64,000 nt of DNA from positions 48,175-112,174 of the forward strand of contig CAZFYG010000002.1 of assembly GCA_964523375.1 (NCBI GenBank). The letters run 5' to 3'. Made by a program: the position numbers and the translations under genes. The notes beneath the pieces were generated by a model, which worked only from the letters and a program-made list of their open reading frames with translations, did not search any database and was not told where the DNA came from. This document shows, piece after piece, positions 16,705 to 26,012 of this stretch. Position 1 is the stretch's first letter. Each line of letters opens with the position of its first letter. The DNA is from CAJQGY01 sp964523375. GTDB lineage: Bacteria > Pseudomonadota > Gammaproteobacteria > Magnimaribacterales > D2472.

Positions 16705-17620
16705 TTATTATTTTTTTTACTAGCTGTAAGTAAGAAATATCTATTAATTTTGCTGCCTTAGGAACACAGCTATGTGATGTCATTCCTGGAGCTGAATTTA
16801 TCTCAATTATAAAAAATTTTCCGTCTCTATTCTGCATAAAATCAATACGAGCCCAGCCAAAACAATCTAGCGCATTAAATGCATTTAGAGCCATTTTTTT
16901 TAATTCTTTTAACTCGATTTCATTTAGATTAGCTTCAACAAGAGATGTATTATTTGAAATATATTTTGCATCATAGTCGTAAAATTTATTAGTTGTAATA
17001 ATTTCTATTGGGGGCAAGCACTGCCCATCAAGAACTGAAACTGTAATTTCTTTTCCTACAATTAAGGTTTCAAATATAAATTCTCTATTCGCATTTGTGC
17101 ATTTTGCTATAGCTTCTTCAAAATTAGATAAATTTGATATCTTGAAGATATCTATGCTTGAGCCCTCCTCTGAAGGCTTTACAAAAAACTCCTCGCCAAC
17201 TTGAGAAACTACATTATGGTATAGGTTTTCTAAACCATCTTCTAAAAATGCTTCGTGCAAATTATTTACAGCCATCCATTCTGGAGTTGCAATTTGTTTT
17301 GTAGATAAGATCTCTTTGCAAAGTCTTTTATTCCATGTCTTAGAACAAGCGTTTTGACCTGATCCAGTAAATTTTATATTTTTTTTAACAAGAAACTTTT
17401 GGAGTTCTCCGCCCTCTCCCTCGTGCCCATGAAGAGCAATAAAAGCAATATCATAAATATCTAAATTAGGAAGCTTTTGCAATGAAGTAAAGTCTACTAA
17501 GACTGCTTGAATTCCAGCTACTTCTAAACTATTTTTAACAGCTCTTCCGCTAATAAGGGAGATTTCTCTCTCAGCCGAGCTTCCTCCACAAATAACAACA
17601 ACCTTTGTTATATTGCCCAT
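16691..17620 (-). CDS. ddl: D-alanine--D-alanine ligase
   Basis: Ddl joins two D-Ala for the lipid II stem peptide. The 309-residue ATP-grasp enzyme shows VVICGGSSAEREISLISG, ALHGHEGEGGELQ, FVKPSEEGSSIDI and the Mg2+ site IDFMQNRDGKFFIIEINSAPGMTSHS. HGHEGEGG replaces the more usual HGxxGEDG. The length is normal for DdlB. It overlaps murC by 13 bp and ftsQ by 14 bp. murB, found here in some gammaproteobacteria, is absent. Confidence 0.97.
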   Translation of the reverse strand: MGNITKVVVICGGSSAEREISLISGRAVKNSLEVAGIQAVLVDFTSLQKLPNLDIYDIAFIALHGHEGEGGELQKFLVKKNIKFTGSGQNACSKTWNKRLCKEILSTKQIATPEWMAVNNLHEAFLEDGLENLYHNVVSQVGEEFFVKPSEEGSSIDIFKISNLSNFEEAIAKCTNANREFIFETLIVGKEITVSVLDGQCLPPIEIITTNKFYDYDAKYISNNTSLVEANLNEIELKELKKMALNAFNALDCFGWARIDFMQNRDGKFFIIEINSAPGMTSHSCVPKAAKLIDISYLQLVKKIINAKK

Positions 17621-19002
17621 TTTTCTCTTATTGATTCACACACATTGGAAACACTGCCTGCTCCTTGTGTAACAAAAATATCAAAATTATTTGAATTTGA
17701 TTCAATATAGTTATTAATTTTGTCATGTGAGTTAATGTAATGGCAATTAAGATGCCCTATTTGTTTTAATGAGTGAACTAAAGATTTTGAATTAATGCCT
17801 TTTATTGGTTTTTCACTTGCAGCATATATGTCTAAAATAATTAAGGCTTTTGTCTTAATTAATACATTGATAAACTCGTCGAAAAGCTGAGCAGTTCTCG
17901 AGAAACGATGTGGTTGAAAAATTATACATACTTTTTTTGAAGGAAATTCTTGCTTGATTGCGTTAATATTTGATAAAACCTCTAATGGGTGATGTCCATA
18001 ATCATCTATTAACAACTTGCTTTTACCGTTGATAAGAAGATTATGTTTTTCATAACGCCTCCCAACGCCAGAAAATTCCTTTAAGCCCTTTTTAACTTTT
18101 GATATTGGCAACCCTTCTTCGATACTTACAAGTGCTGCAGCAGCAGCATTGTATACATTGTGTTTACCTGGGCATGGTATTTTAAAGAAATAGGTTTTAT
18201 CTTTATCCTTGTGAAATAAGGAAAAAGATTGAAAGCCATTTTTATATGAAGTCTCTTTAATTTGAAAGTCTGACGATTTTGTAAAACCAAATGTAATTTG
18301 TTTTCTAGATATTGACTTAGATATTTTTTTTATATTTTTATCATCATTATTTAAAACAATATATCCAAAAAATGGAACATTATCTAAAAAAGTTATGAAC
18401 GCGTTTAAAAGGTTTTCGAAGTTATTGTCATAATGAACCAAGTGGTCATCGTCAATATTGGTAACTATTGCTGCATTAGGGTGAAGGTGTATAAAAGACC
18501 CGTCGCTTTCATCCGCCTCAGCCATTAAATAAGTCCCACTACCTAAATCAGAGTTGTTCTCAGTACTTAAAACCTTTCCTCCAATAACATATGTAGGGCT
18601 AAGATCGGCCTCGCTAAATATTTTAGCAAGCATGCTGGTGGTTGTTGTTTTACCATGACTCCCTGCTATTGCAATACTGTCATACCCCCTCATTATACTA
18701 CCCAGCATTTCTGCTCTTGGTATGGTTGTAATCCCAAGCTCTTTTGCTTTTAGCACTTCTGAATTTGATTTGTGAATTGCTGAGGATAGTACTAATAAAT
18801 CTACGTCTTTTAAATTAGACTTGCTGTGACCCTGGTAAACTTTTGCACCTTCATTTCTTAGCTTATTTAAATCTGCTGAAATTGTTATATCTGATCCAGA
18901 AATCTTATACCCTTTTTGCAATAATACTCTTGCAATGCCAATCATTCCAGCACCACCAATACCAACAAAATGGATTTTTTTTATTTTTTTAAATGCGTTC
19001 AT
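17608..19002 (-). CDS. murC: UDP-N-acetylmuramate--L-alanine ligase
   Basis: MurC adds L-Ala to UDP-MurNAc. The 464 residues contain the N-terminal nucleotide loop VGIGGAGMIGIARVL, the ATP P-loop GSHGKTTTTSML (about 113-124), EADESDGSF, the NIDDDHLVHYD segment, GKHNVYNAAAA (the Mur-ligase N-motif) and DDYGHHP of the C-domain. All invariant motifs are present, in contrast to MurD in this cluster. It overlaps murG by ATGA. Confidence 0.98.
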   Translation of the reverse strand: MNAFKKIKKIHFVGIGGAGMIGIARVLLQKGYKISGSDITISADLNKLRNEGAKVYQGHSKSNLKDVDLLVLSSAIHKSNSEVLKAKELGITTIPRAEMLGSIMRGYDSIAIAGSHGKTTTTSMLAKIFSEADLSPTYVIGGKVLSTENNSDLGSGTYLMAEADESDGSFIHLHPNAAIVTNIDDDHLVHYDNNFENLLNAFITFLDNVPFFGYIVLNNDDKNIKKISKSISRKQITFGFTKSSDFQIKETSYKNGFQSFSLFHKDKDKTYFFKIPCPGKHNVYNAAAAALVSIEEGLPISKVKKGLKEFSGVGRRYEKHNLLINGKSKLLIDDYGHHPLEVLSNINAIKQEFPSKKVCIIFQPHRFSRTAQLFDEFINVLIKTKALIILDIYAASEKPIKGINSKSLVHSLKQIGHLNCHYINSHDKINNYIESNSNNFDIFVTQGAGSVSNVCESIREKWAI

Positions 19003-20036
19003 ATATTTTCAATAATAGCATTTGCTATTTGATTGCTAGCATGGAAATGTTTCTGATCTCCTTGTTTTTGCCACTCTTTGTATAGCTTTTCTTCATTAAT
19101 TTTATTAATAAGATTCTTTAGATCCTCTACCCCATTTTTTTCTTGATGAATTATACCCAGGTTACTATTCACTATATGTTCTGCATTGAATAGCTGGTGG
19201 TTATCTATGGCACTTGGTAGAGGTATCATCAAGGCTCCCTTAGACATTGAAGAAACTTCAGAAATTGTAAGTGCTCCTGATCTACATACTACATAATCAC
19301 ACCAATCTACTTGCTCACTGGGGTCATCAAAAAACTCCTTAACTACACTATTAATGTTGGATTTTTCATACAATTGATTAACTCCATGTTTTTTTCCAAT
19401 CCCACATTGATGCCTAATCTCAACTTCAAATTTATTGTTGCTAAAACAAGTTGGTAAGATTGTATTTAAATATTGAGAACCTTGGCTACCTCCTGTTATA
19501 TAAATTTTTATAATATTGTTTTGGGCAACATAGGTTTTATTTCTTGTAAAACTATCCCTTACTGGATTTCCATAAACCTTGCTATTTTTTTGAGGTTTAA
19601 TTAAAGGGAAGCCTAGGAAATTAATTACAGCAAATTTTGAAAGCAGCTTATTTGCTGACCCCATTACTGAATTTTGTTCCTGAGTGAACACTTTCACACC
19701 AGATATTAGTGATGCAATACCAATTGGTACAGTTATAAATCCACCAAAACCAACCATGGCTTTGATCTGATTTTTATTAATAAATTTCCATATTGTAAAT
19801 ATTTTAGAAATTATATTTATAGATGAAAAGATTTTATTAAATAAAGATTTACCTCTTACGCCATCTATGTTTATTTCTTTATATTCAAAATCCAAGCCTT
19901 TAAGTGCATTTTTTTCAATTTGTGAACCATTGCCAATAAAAAAAACTTTGTTACCTTTTGATAAAAGTTTCTTTCCAACCTCAATGGCTGGGTAGACATG
20001 TCCGCCTGTTTTAGCAGCCGCAATAATGATATTCAT
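18999..20036 (-). CDS. murG: Lipid II synthase MurG (GlcNAc transferase)
   Basis: MurG transfers GlcNAc from UDP-GlcNAc to lipid I at the inner face of the membrane. The 345-residue GT-B protein has the TGGHVYPAI loop at residues 11-19, GFGGFITVPIGIAS, and the donor-site ITGGSQGSQYLN. The acceptor-side HEQN motif reads QEQN, a His-to-Gln change. The C-terminal CRSGALTISEV and PLPSAIDNHQLFNAE match the UDP-GlcNAc site. It follows ftsW with a 4-bp gap. Confidence 0.96.
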   Translation of the reverse strand: MNIIIAAAKTGGHVYPAIEVGKKLLSKGNKVFFIGNGSQIEKNALKGLDFEYKEINIDGVRGKSLFNKIFSSINIISKIFTIWKFINKNQIKAMVGFGGFITVPIGIASLISGVKVFTQEQNSVMGSANKLLSKFAVINFLGFPLIKPQKNSKVYGNPVRDSFTRNKTYVAQNNIIKIYITGGSQGSQYLNTILPTCFSNNKFEVEIRHQCGIGKKHGVNQLYEKSNINSVVKEFFDDPSEQVDWCDYVVCRSGALTISEVSSMSKGALMIPLPSAIDNHQLFNAEHIVNSNLGIIHQEKNGVEDLKNLINKINEEKLYKEWQKQGDQKHFHASNQIANAIIENI

Positions 20037-20040
20037 TAGA

Positions 20041-21153
20041 CTATACTAATTTATTTTCATTATTTATTCTAAGAACAATTGCTACTAAAGACATCATTAT
20101 GATTATGCTTGTTCCCCCATAGCTAATAAAAGGAAGTGTAAGGCCCTTAGTGGGTAGCAATCCTATATTAACAGCAATATTAAATAAGGACTGAGAAGCA
20201 AAAAGTATCATTGTTCCAAAACAAACTAAGCCCTGAAACACTCTTCCAAAATTAATGCAATCTATAGCAACTTTGAGAATTCCAAAAAAAAGAACCATAT
20301 ATGCAGTGATTAAAATTATTCCACCTATCACCCCAAGCTCTTCTACTAAAATAGCAAATATAAAATCAGTGTGAGCCTCTGGTAAAAAAAAGTTTTTTTG
20401 AAAACTATTGCCGAGCCCTAGCCCAGTCCAGCCACCTTGACCAATACTTATCAAGGAATTTGCTAGCTGATAGCCACTTCCAAATACTACCTCCGAGTCA
20501 AATGGATCTCTAAAAGCCATAACTCTTGCAATACGCATGGGTGAGGTCGAAATGGCGGCAGCGCCTAATAACAACATAAGCAAAGAAAGAAGAGAGAACT
20601 GAAAAAATGATATGCCTGCATAAAATAAAATAGCAACAACAACAAGGCAAATTATTGCAGTAGACCCTAGGTCGGGCTGAGACATAATCAGTAAAGATAT
20701 TACTGAAAGAAGCGTTAATGGCTTTAAAAAATTTCTAAATGAATAGAGTTCAGATGCTCTACGAAAACAATAACCTGAAATATAAATTATAAGACTAAAT
20801 TTACAAATTTCAGATGGTTGTATTCCAATAGAACCAAGCCTTATCCATCTTATACTTCCATTAACCGAAGACCCTACATTGGGAACAAAAAGTGCAATAA
20901 GTAATAAAATACTGATTAAGACTAACAGCCAATCTATTTTTAAAAGAAAGTTTGATGGGATTATTAGAAATACAGACATTGATACCAAACCAACTGAGAC
21001 GAATAAAAGTTGACGAGAAATATAATAAAAAGGATTTAAGGTTTGCTCTTCTGCAATATAAATACTAGCAGAAGAGATCATAATTAGCCCAAGTAAAACA
21101 AGAAATATAAATGGGAATATTATTAAGTAGTTGTTTTTATCTATACTGCTCAT
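20041..21153 (-). CDS. ftsW: Septal peptidoglycan polymerase FtsW
   Basis: FtsW is the SEDS glycosyltransferase that works with FtsI. The 370-residue protein has about ten hydrophobic segments, SGSIRWI-type motif NGSIRWIRLG, QPDLGSTAII with the catalytic Asp region, GWTGLGLGNSFQKNFFLPEAHTDFIFA, and PTKGLTLPFISYGGTS near the end. It overlaps murD by 4 bp (ATGA). The length is standard for the SEDS core. Confidence 0.97.
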   Translation of the reverse strand: MSSIDKNNYLIIFPFIFLVLLGLIMISSASIYIAEEQTLNPFYYISRQLLFVSVGLVSMSVFLIIPSNFLLKIDWLLVLISILLLIALFVPNVGSSVNGSIRWIRLGSIGIQPSEICKFSLIIYISGYCFRRASELYSFRNFLKPLTLLSVISLLIMSQPDLGSTAIICLVVVAILFYAGISFFQFSLLSLLMLLLGAAAISTSPMRIARVMAFRDPFDSEVVFGSGYQLANSLISIGQGGWTGLGLGNSFQKNFFLPEAHTDFIFAILVEELGVIGGIILITAYMVLFFGILKVAIDCINFGRVFQGLVCFGTMILFASQSLFNIAVNIGLLPTKGLTLPFISYGGTSIIIMMSLVAIVLRINNENKLV

Positions 21154-22178
21154 AATTTTTTTTCTTTGAGCAAGTAATTAAAGTGGCTGCCTCTATCTTC
21201 AAAATTATTATAATCTAGCCCACTTGGAAAGCCAGGAGAAAAGAGTATGCCGGCATCTTTTATGGAGCTTAAATAATTTATTACGCCCTCTAGATTAGAG
21301 AAAACTTTTATATTTTTATGAAAAATGCATTTCAATAGTTCATCGGAATGCTTTCCAAAAATAATAACTTGTGATGGCTTAGAGATATGTATTTCAGGAT
21401 AGTTCTCTTTTCTTGGGTCGCCGCAAACAATTAAAATAAAATCACTGCCATTAAAATCAGAGTCTGCTTTATTGAGCGCATATCTCAATGAGCTGGTATT
21501 AGTTGATTTTGAATCATTGATAATATTTTTAGAAACATATTCACGTCTATACGGTAGATTTTCTAAACTAAAATTTTTACTTTGAACTCCTGTTATCCAC
21601 TTAGAGAGGGAGTATGGATCAGTCTCCTCGCTAAATTTCTTTGCAGTTTTTATTTTTTGCTTTGAATTAAAATAATTGGTGAAAGACCCATGATAATCGA
21701 GATGATCTGGTTCAATATTAAGAAGAATGCCATAGTCAAGTTTATTTACTTTCATTTTATCAAGCTGGAAGCTTGAAAGTTCTATTATTGAGTATTTTGC
21801 ACCATTATTTAAATAATCAAGAACTGGTTCGCCAATATTTCCGACAAGATTTACCTCAAATCTTTCTTTCAAAATTTGTGATAAATGAAAGCAGGTTGTG
21901 CTTTTTCCATTCGTTCCTGTAATGCCTATTTTTATTGACCTGTCTTCATTAAAAAATATATCTATATCTGTGATAACTTCTGTATGGATTTGAATATCAT
22001 CGAATATTTTTCTTGAGATCCCTGGACTGCAGAAGACTTGATCATAATCTTGAATATTGTATTCAAAATTATATTTTTTAATATTTGCATCATATATATC
22101 AAAACTAATATTCTTTTTTTCTAGGTAGCGCTTAAAAGATGCTCCTGTTTTGCCAAAACCATAAATCAAGGCTTTCAT
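21150..22178 (-). CDS. murD: UDP-MurNAc-L-Ala--D-Glu ligase, shortened MurD
   Basis: MurD adds D-Glu to UDP-MurNAc-L-Ala. The P-loop GTNGKST (88-94), ELSSFQL (133-139), EPDHLDYH (156-163), the putative carbamylated Lys in NSKQK (171-175), LPYRRE (208-213), NDSKST (221-226) and SPGFPSGLDYNNFEDRG (314-330) identify it. At 342 residues it is about 95 shorter than E. coli MurD. Only about 35 residues separate the carbamylated Lys from LPYRRE, roughly 100 in E. coli, and the GxHNxxN ATP-binding motif is gone. The frame is open and overlaps both neighbours normally, so it looks like an in-frame loss, not decay. Confidence 0.9.
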   Translation of the reverse strand: MKALIYGFGKTGASFKRYLEKKNISFDIYDANIKKYNFEYNIQDYDQVFCSPGISRKIFDDIQIHTEVITDIDIFFNEDRSIKIGITGTNGKSTTCFHLSQILKERFEVNLVGNIGEPVLDYLNNGAKYSIIELSSFQLDKMKVNKLDYGILLNIEPDHLDYHGSFTNYFNSKQKIKTAKKFSEETDPYSLSKWITGVQSKNFSLENLPYRREYVSKNIINDSKSTNTSSLRYALNKADSDFNGSDFILIVCGDPRKENYPEIHISKPSQVIIFGKHSDELLKCIFHKNIKVFSNLEGVINYLSSIKDAGILFSPGFPSGLDYNNFEDRGSHFNYLLKEKKL

Positions 22179-22187
22179 TGGCTATAA

Positions 22188-23273
22188 CTACCTTAGTTTT
22201 AGTGTTGCTAAAGCAATTAGGATTAAAACTAAAGTGATAATCCAGAATCTAACAATTATCTTTGGTTCAGGCCAACCTTTAAGCTCAAAATGATGGTGAA
22301 TTGGTGCCATTAGAAACACCCTTTTTCCTCTTATTTTATAGGATAAAACCTGGATAGCTACACTCAAAGTTTCAATTACAAATACTCCAGCCATGATTGC
22401 GAATACAAGCTCATGTCTTAACAAAACAGCCATCACTCCCAATATTGCACCAAGTGTTAGAGATCCTACATCACCCATAAATATTTGAGCGGGATAAGTG
22501 TTGTACCATAAGAAACCAATGCCTGAACCTATCAAGGCACCACAAAAAACTACCAGCTCACCAGATAATTCTAAATGAGGTAAATAAAGATAATCAGCAA
22601 TAATTTGATTTCCCATACCATATGCTATTAACCCCAAGGCTCCAGCAATTAATACCGATGGAAGAATAGCCAAACCATCCAACCCATCTGTGAGATTTAC
22701 AGCATTAGAAGATCCTATAAGAACAAAGCTACCTATAAAGATAAAAACTACTGCACTCATTGGAATTATATAGTCCTTAAAGAAAGGAACAATGAATGAG
22801 ATCTCTGCTGAATTTTGATGAGAACTATATAGATATGAAAGTATTGCAAAAGAAAAAATAAACTGCATGACAATTTTTTGTTTGGATGATAAGCCATCTG
22901 AGCTTTTATTTTTTATCTTTAAATAATCATCAAGAAAGCCAATCAGTGCAAATAAAAGTGTAGTAATAATAACTACCCAGATATACCTATTACTTAAATC
23001 TGCCCATAAAAGAGTGGATATCAAAAGAGATGATATTATTAATATGCCGCCCATGGTTGGGGTCCCTGTTTTTTTATAATGGGACTTAGGACCCTCTTTT
23101 CTTACGAATTGCTCAAACTGGATTTGTTTAAGTTTGTTTATAAACATTGGTCCAAGAAGAATGGTTATCAGTAAAGCTGTAACTGTGCCACCAAGAGTTC
23201 TGACAGTTAAATACCTTAAAACATCAAAACCAGGATCAATATCAGTAAGAATAGTGCCCAAATACTCAAACAT
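22188..23273 (-). CDS. mraY: Phospho-MurNAc-pentapeptide transferase MraY
   Basis: MraY makes lipid I by transferring phospho-MurNAc-pentapeptide to undecaprenyl phosphate. The 361-residue protein has about ten membrane helices and the diagnostic segments GTPTMGGILII, GFLDDYLKI (catalytic Asp pair), NAVNLTDGLDGLA and MGDVGSLTLGA, plus APIHHHFELKGWPE near the C-terminus. The length is standard. It overlaps murF by 8 bp; murD follows after 9 bp. The DUF368 transporter at 3.9 kb probably helps resupply its lipid carrier. Confidence 0.98.
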   Translation of the reverse strand: MFEYLGTILTDIDPGFDVLRYLTVRTLGGTVTALLITILLGPMFINKLKQIQFEQFVRKEGPKSHYKKTGTPTMGGILIISSLLISTLLWADLSNRYIWVVIITTLLFALIGFLDDYLKIKNKSSDGLSSKQKIVMQFIFSFAILSYLYSSHQNSAEISFIVPFFKDYIIPMSAVVFIFIGSFVLIGSSNAVNLTDGLDGLAILPSVLIAGALGLIAYGMGNQIIADYLYLPHLELSGELVVFCGALIGSGIGFLWYNTYPAQIFMGDVGSLTLGAILGVMAVLLRHELVFAIMAGVFVIETLSVAIQVLSYKIRGKRVFLMAPIHHHFELKGWPEPKIIVRFWIITLVLILIALATLKLR

Positions 23274-24600
23274 CGATAAACCTCTCCATTTTCATACCTC
23301 TTGATCCTTTCAATAAAATAATGTCTGTTGATTTTACATTGTTATAAATAAATTGTTTTAAATCTGATTCAGTGTCATAAAAATATCCATTATTTGGAAA
23401 ATTTTCTATTGAAAATTTTGTATGCTCTCCAAAACCTATGAGCATATCAATATTTTTTTCACCAGCATATTGACCGATATCTTTATGAAATTCCTTAGAA
23501 TTCAATCCTAGCTCTAACATATCACCAAGAATTAAGATTTTTCTACCTGAAAATGAAGAAAGAAATTCTATACTTTTTTTAACTGAGTCAGGGTTGGCAT
23601 TATAACTATCATCAAACAGTGTAGAGCCATTAAACCACTTAAGTTTATTTAAGCGAGTTGTATATTTGTTAATAAATTTAATTGTTTTCTTAAAATAATT
23701 ATTATCATTTTTTACTAAAAAACTTACAGCATAAGAAAACAATATATTGTTGATGTTGTGAAGGCCTATAAGATCAGTTTCTACATCCATGTCGATATTA
23801 AATTTAGTTGACTTTATTTTAAAACTTGATGATTCTTCGCTAATTATTTTAGTAGCATATATATCGCAAGTACTATCAAGACCAATGGTTATTATTTCAA
23901 TATCTTTTCTAATACTTTTCCAATAATCTACATATTTTTTATTATCTCCTGGCACAATAAGGTATCCGTTTTCTCGTATATTTTGAACTAGCTCGGACTT
24001 AACTTTTAATACACCCTCTATATTTTCAAGATTTTCAAGGTGTGAGTTGCCAATGTTAGTAATAATACCTATATTTGGTTTTGCAATTGAGCTCAAATAT
24101 TCAATATCTCCCATCTTTGATGCGCCCATCTCTAAAACAATATGGTTAGAATTTCTATTTGCTTTCATTATGCTAAGAGGCATACCTATTTCATTATTAA
24201 AGTTTTTGATTGTTCCTGATGCAGACAATAAGGTTTTTTTTAATATTTTTGTAGTTGTTGTTTTTCCATTGCTGCCGGTTATGGCAATTATATTTCCACT
24301 AAAACTGCTTAATATTTTTTTAGAGATGTCTCTTAGAGCTAAAATAGTGTTTGGAACGTAATAAATCTTTTCATCAAAATCTGAAATATCTTTTCGGTCG
24401 GCAATAACAATGCTTGCCCCTTTTTCTATTGCCTCATTTTTAAAGTCGTTACCATCAAAGTTTTGTCCTTTAATGCAGATAAAAAGAGAAGAATCAGATA
24501 TCTCCCTTGAATCAATTGATATATCTTTAATATCTTTCAACACAGGTATATTTAAATTTATATAACTTGTTAGCTCGTCAGAATTAGATATAAATTTCAT
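23266..24600 (-). CDS. murF: UDP-MurNAc-tripeptide--D-Ala-D-Ala ligase
   Basis: MurF completes the UDP-MurNAc-pentapeptide. The 444 residues show the N-terminal substrate domain (ISIDSREISDSSLFICIKGQNFDGNDF), the P-loop TGSNGKTTTTK (about 109-119), the E-MGAS motif, TNIGNSHLE, the LHNINNIL N-motif and FDDSYNANPDS of the C-domain. It overlaps murE by 17 bp. All key Mur-ligase motifs are intact. Confidence 0.97.
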   Translation of the reverse strand: MKFISNSDELTSYINLNIPVLKDIKDISIDSREISDSSLFICIKGQNFDGNDFKNEAIEKGASIVIADRKDISDFDEKIYYVPNTILALRDISKKILSSFSGNIIAITGSNGKTTTTKILKKTLLSASGTIKNFNNEIGMPLSIMKANRNSNHIVLEMGASKMGDIEYLSSIAKPNIGIITNIGNSHLENLENIEGVLKVKSELVQNIRENGYLIVPGDNKKYVDYWKSIRKDIEIITIGLDSTCDIYATKIISEESSSFKIKSTKFNIDMDVETDLIGLHNINNILFSYAVSFLVKNDNNYFKKTIKFINKYTTRLNKLKWFNGSTLFDDSYNANPDSVKKSIEFLSSFSGRKILILGDMLELGLNSKEFHKDIGQYAGEKNIDMLIGFGEHTKFSIENFPNNGYFYDTESDLKQFIYNNVKSTDIILLKGSRGMKMERFIDV

Positions 24601-26011
24601 GTATTACCTCGTGATCACTAAAGTGAACCTTCTTTCCCCTTTCCTCTTGCGTAAGCTCATGACCTTTGCCTAAGATAATCAAGCATTCATTATCTTTAAG
24701 GAGGTTTGCGCCTTTTTTAATTGCAGATTTTCTATCTTCTATAATAACAACATTGCCAAGATCATTTCCCCTTGTGGCATCTTTAGATATTGAATCAAAA
24801 GATTCTGTCCTACTATTGTCAGATGTAAAAATTACTAGGTCAGAATATTTCAATGCTGTCTCTAACATTAATGGTCTCTTCTCCCTGTCTCTGTCTCCCC
24901 CACACCCAAAGACACTTATAACTCTATCAAATTGTGTATTGACTGAGTTTAAAACATTTTTAAATCCATCAGCATTGTGAGCATAATCAATAATGACATT
25001 TTTTGGTATATTTGAAATAAACTCCATCCTTCCCTTGGGAAGTCTTAATTTATTCACTTTAATATCAGTGAAAGCTTTGGACCCATAAATATTTAGAATC
25101 GAAATAAGTGCGAATGAAAAATTTAAAATATTAAAATCTGGAAACATTTTTGTTGAAAAAGATAATAATTTGTCTTCGTGCTGCAATGAAAAAATTGAAT
25201 TAGTAGCGTTGCATTGATCTATTGAAAGAAAGAAATCACATGATTTATCAACTTGACTAAATGATTTAAATTTAGATTTTTGAACATCTTTATATTCATT
25301 TTTTATTCGACTGGAGTCCAAATTAATAATTACATTGTTGTCTGCGGTAATATCTGAAATCATAAGTTTTGAGGCAATATAATTTTGAATATTTTGATGA
25401 AAATCAAGATGGTCACTTTCAATATTTAGTATTGATGATATATCAAAATTTAGACCTTTTAATCTGTTCTGCTTTAAGGCATGCGAAGAGACCTCAAGGC
25501 ATATATTTTGACTTCCTTCTGATTTATTCAGAAAAAGATAATGAAGTATCGAAAACAGATCAGGGGTTGTATTCCTGGTTTCTTGAAACTTTTTCAACGA
25601 ATTGCTCAAAAAGCCAAGTGTTCCAATATAAATAGAGTTCATACTCATAGAAAGAAGCATTTGATGACATAAATATGCTGTGGTAGTTTTTCCATTAGTT
25701 CCTGTAAACCCAAAGATTTTATATTTAGATAAATTGATCTCATAGAGCTCGCAGAGAAATGGAAGAATTTGATTTTCAAGGCTACTCACAAAATAGATAT
25801 TTTCTTCCTCTGATTTATAGTTTGGGTCATCGTGAAAGACAAGCGAAGCACCTCTACTTAATGCATCAACAATAAAATCTGAGCCATGACAATTAATACC
25901 TTCAAGTGCAAAGAAAACTGAATTTTGCTTTATATCTTTTGAAAAACTAGTTACGTGAGGAGAGATATTCTCTATTTTAATATTTTCTATAAATGTATTA
26001 ATTTGTAACAT
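24584..26011 (-). CDS. murE: UDP-MurNAc-dipeptide ligase MurE
   Basis: MurE adds the third stem residue, normally meso-diaminopimelate in Gram-negatives. The 475-residue protein has GTNGKTTTAYLCHQML (P-loop), TTPD, EVSSHALKQNR, ESDHLDFH, and DYAHNADGFKNVL. The specificity motif DNPR of DAP-adding enzymes appears as DNSR (in TSDNSRTES): the Arg is kept and the Pro lost. KGHELTQE near the end replaces KGHE.yQ. I expect DAP specificity but it is not certain. It lies 1 bp from ftsI. Confidence 0.95.
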   Translation of the reverse strand: MLQINTFIENIKIENISPHVTSFSKDIKQNSVFFALEGINCHGSDFIVDALSRGASLVFHDDPNYKSEEENIYFVSSLENQILPFLCELYEINLSKYKIFGFTGTNGKTTTAYLCHQMLLSMSMNSIYIGTLGFLSNSLKKFQETRNTTPDLFSILHYLFLNKSEGSQNICLEVSSHALKQNRLKGLNFDISSILNIESDHLDFHQNIQNYIASKLMISDITADNNVIINLDSSRIKNEYKDVQKSKFKSFSQVDKSCDFFLSIDQCNATNSIFSLQHEDKLLSFSTKMFPDFNILNFSFALISILNIYGSKAFTDIKVNKLRLPKGRMEFISNIPKNVIIDYAHNADGFKNVLNSVNTQFDRVISVFGCGGDRDREKRPLMLETALKYSDLVIFTSDNSRTESFDSISKDATRGNDLGNVVIIEDRKSAIKKGANLLKDNECLIILGKGHELTQEERGKKVHFSDHEVIHEIYI

Positions 26012-26012
26012 T

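Noticed and set aside
21150..22178. murD as a frameshifted pseudogene
   Set aside because: A single frame runs through motifs on both sides of the missing segment, with normal overlaps to ftsW and a normal gap to mraY; an in-frame deletion explains the sequence better.
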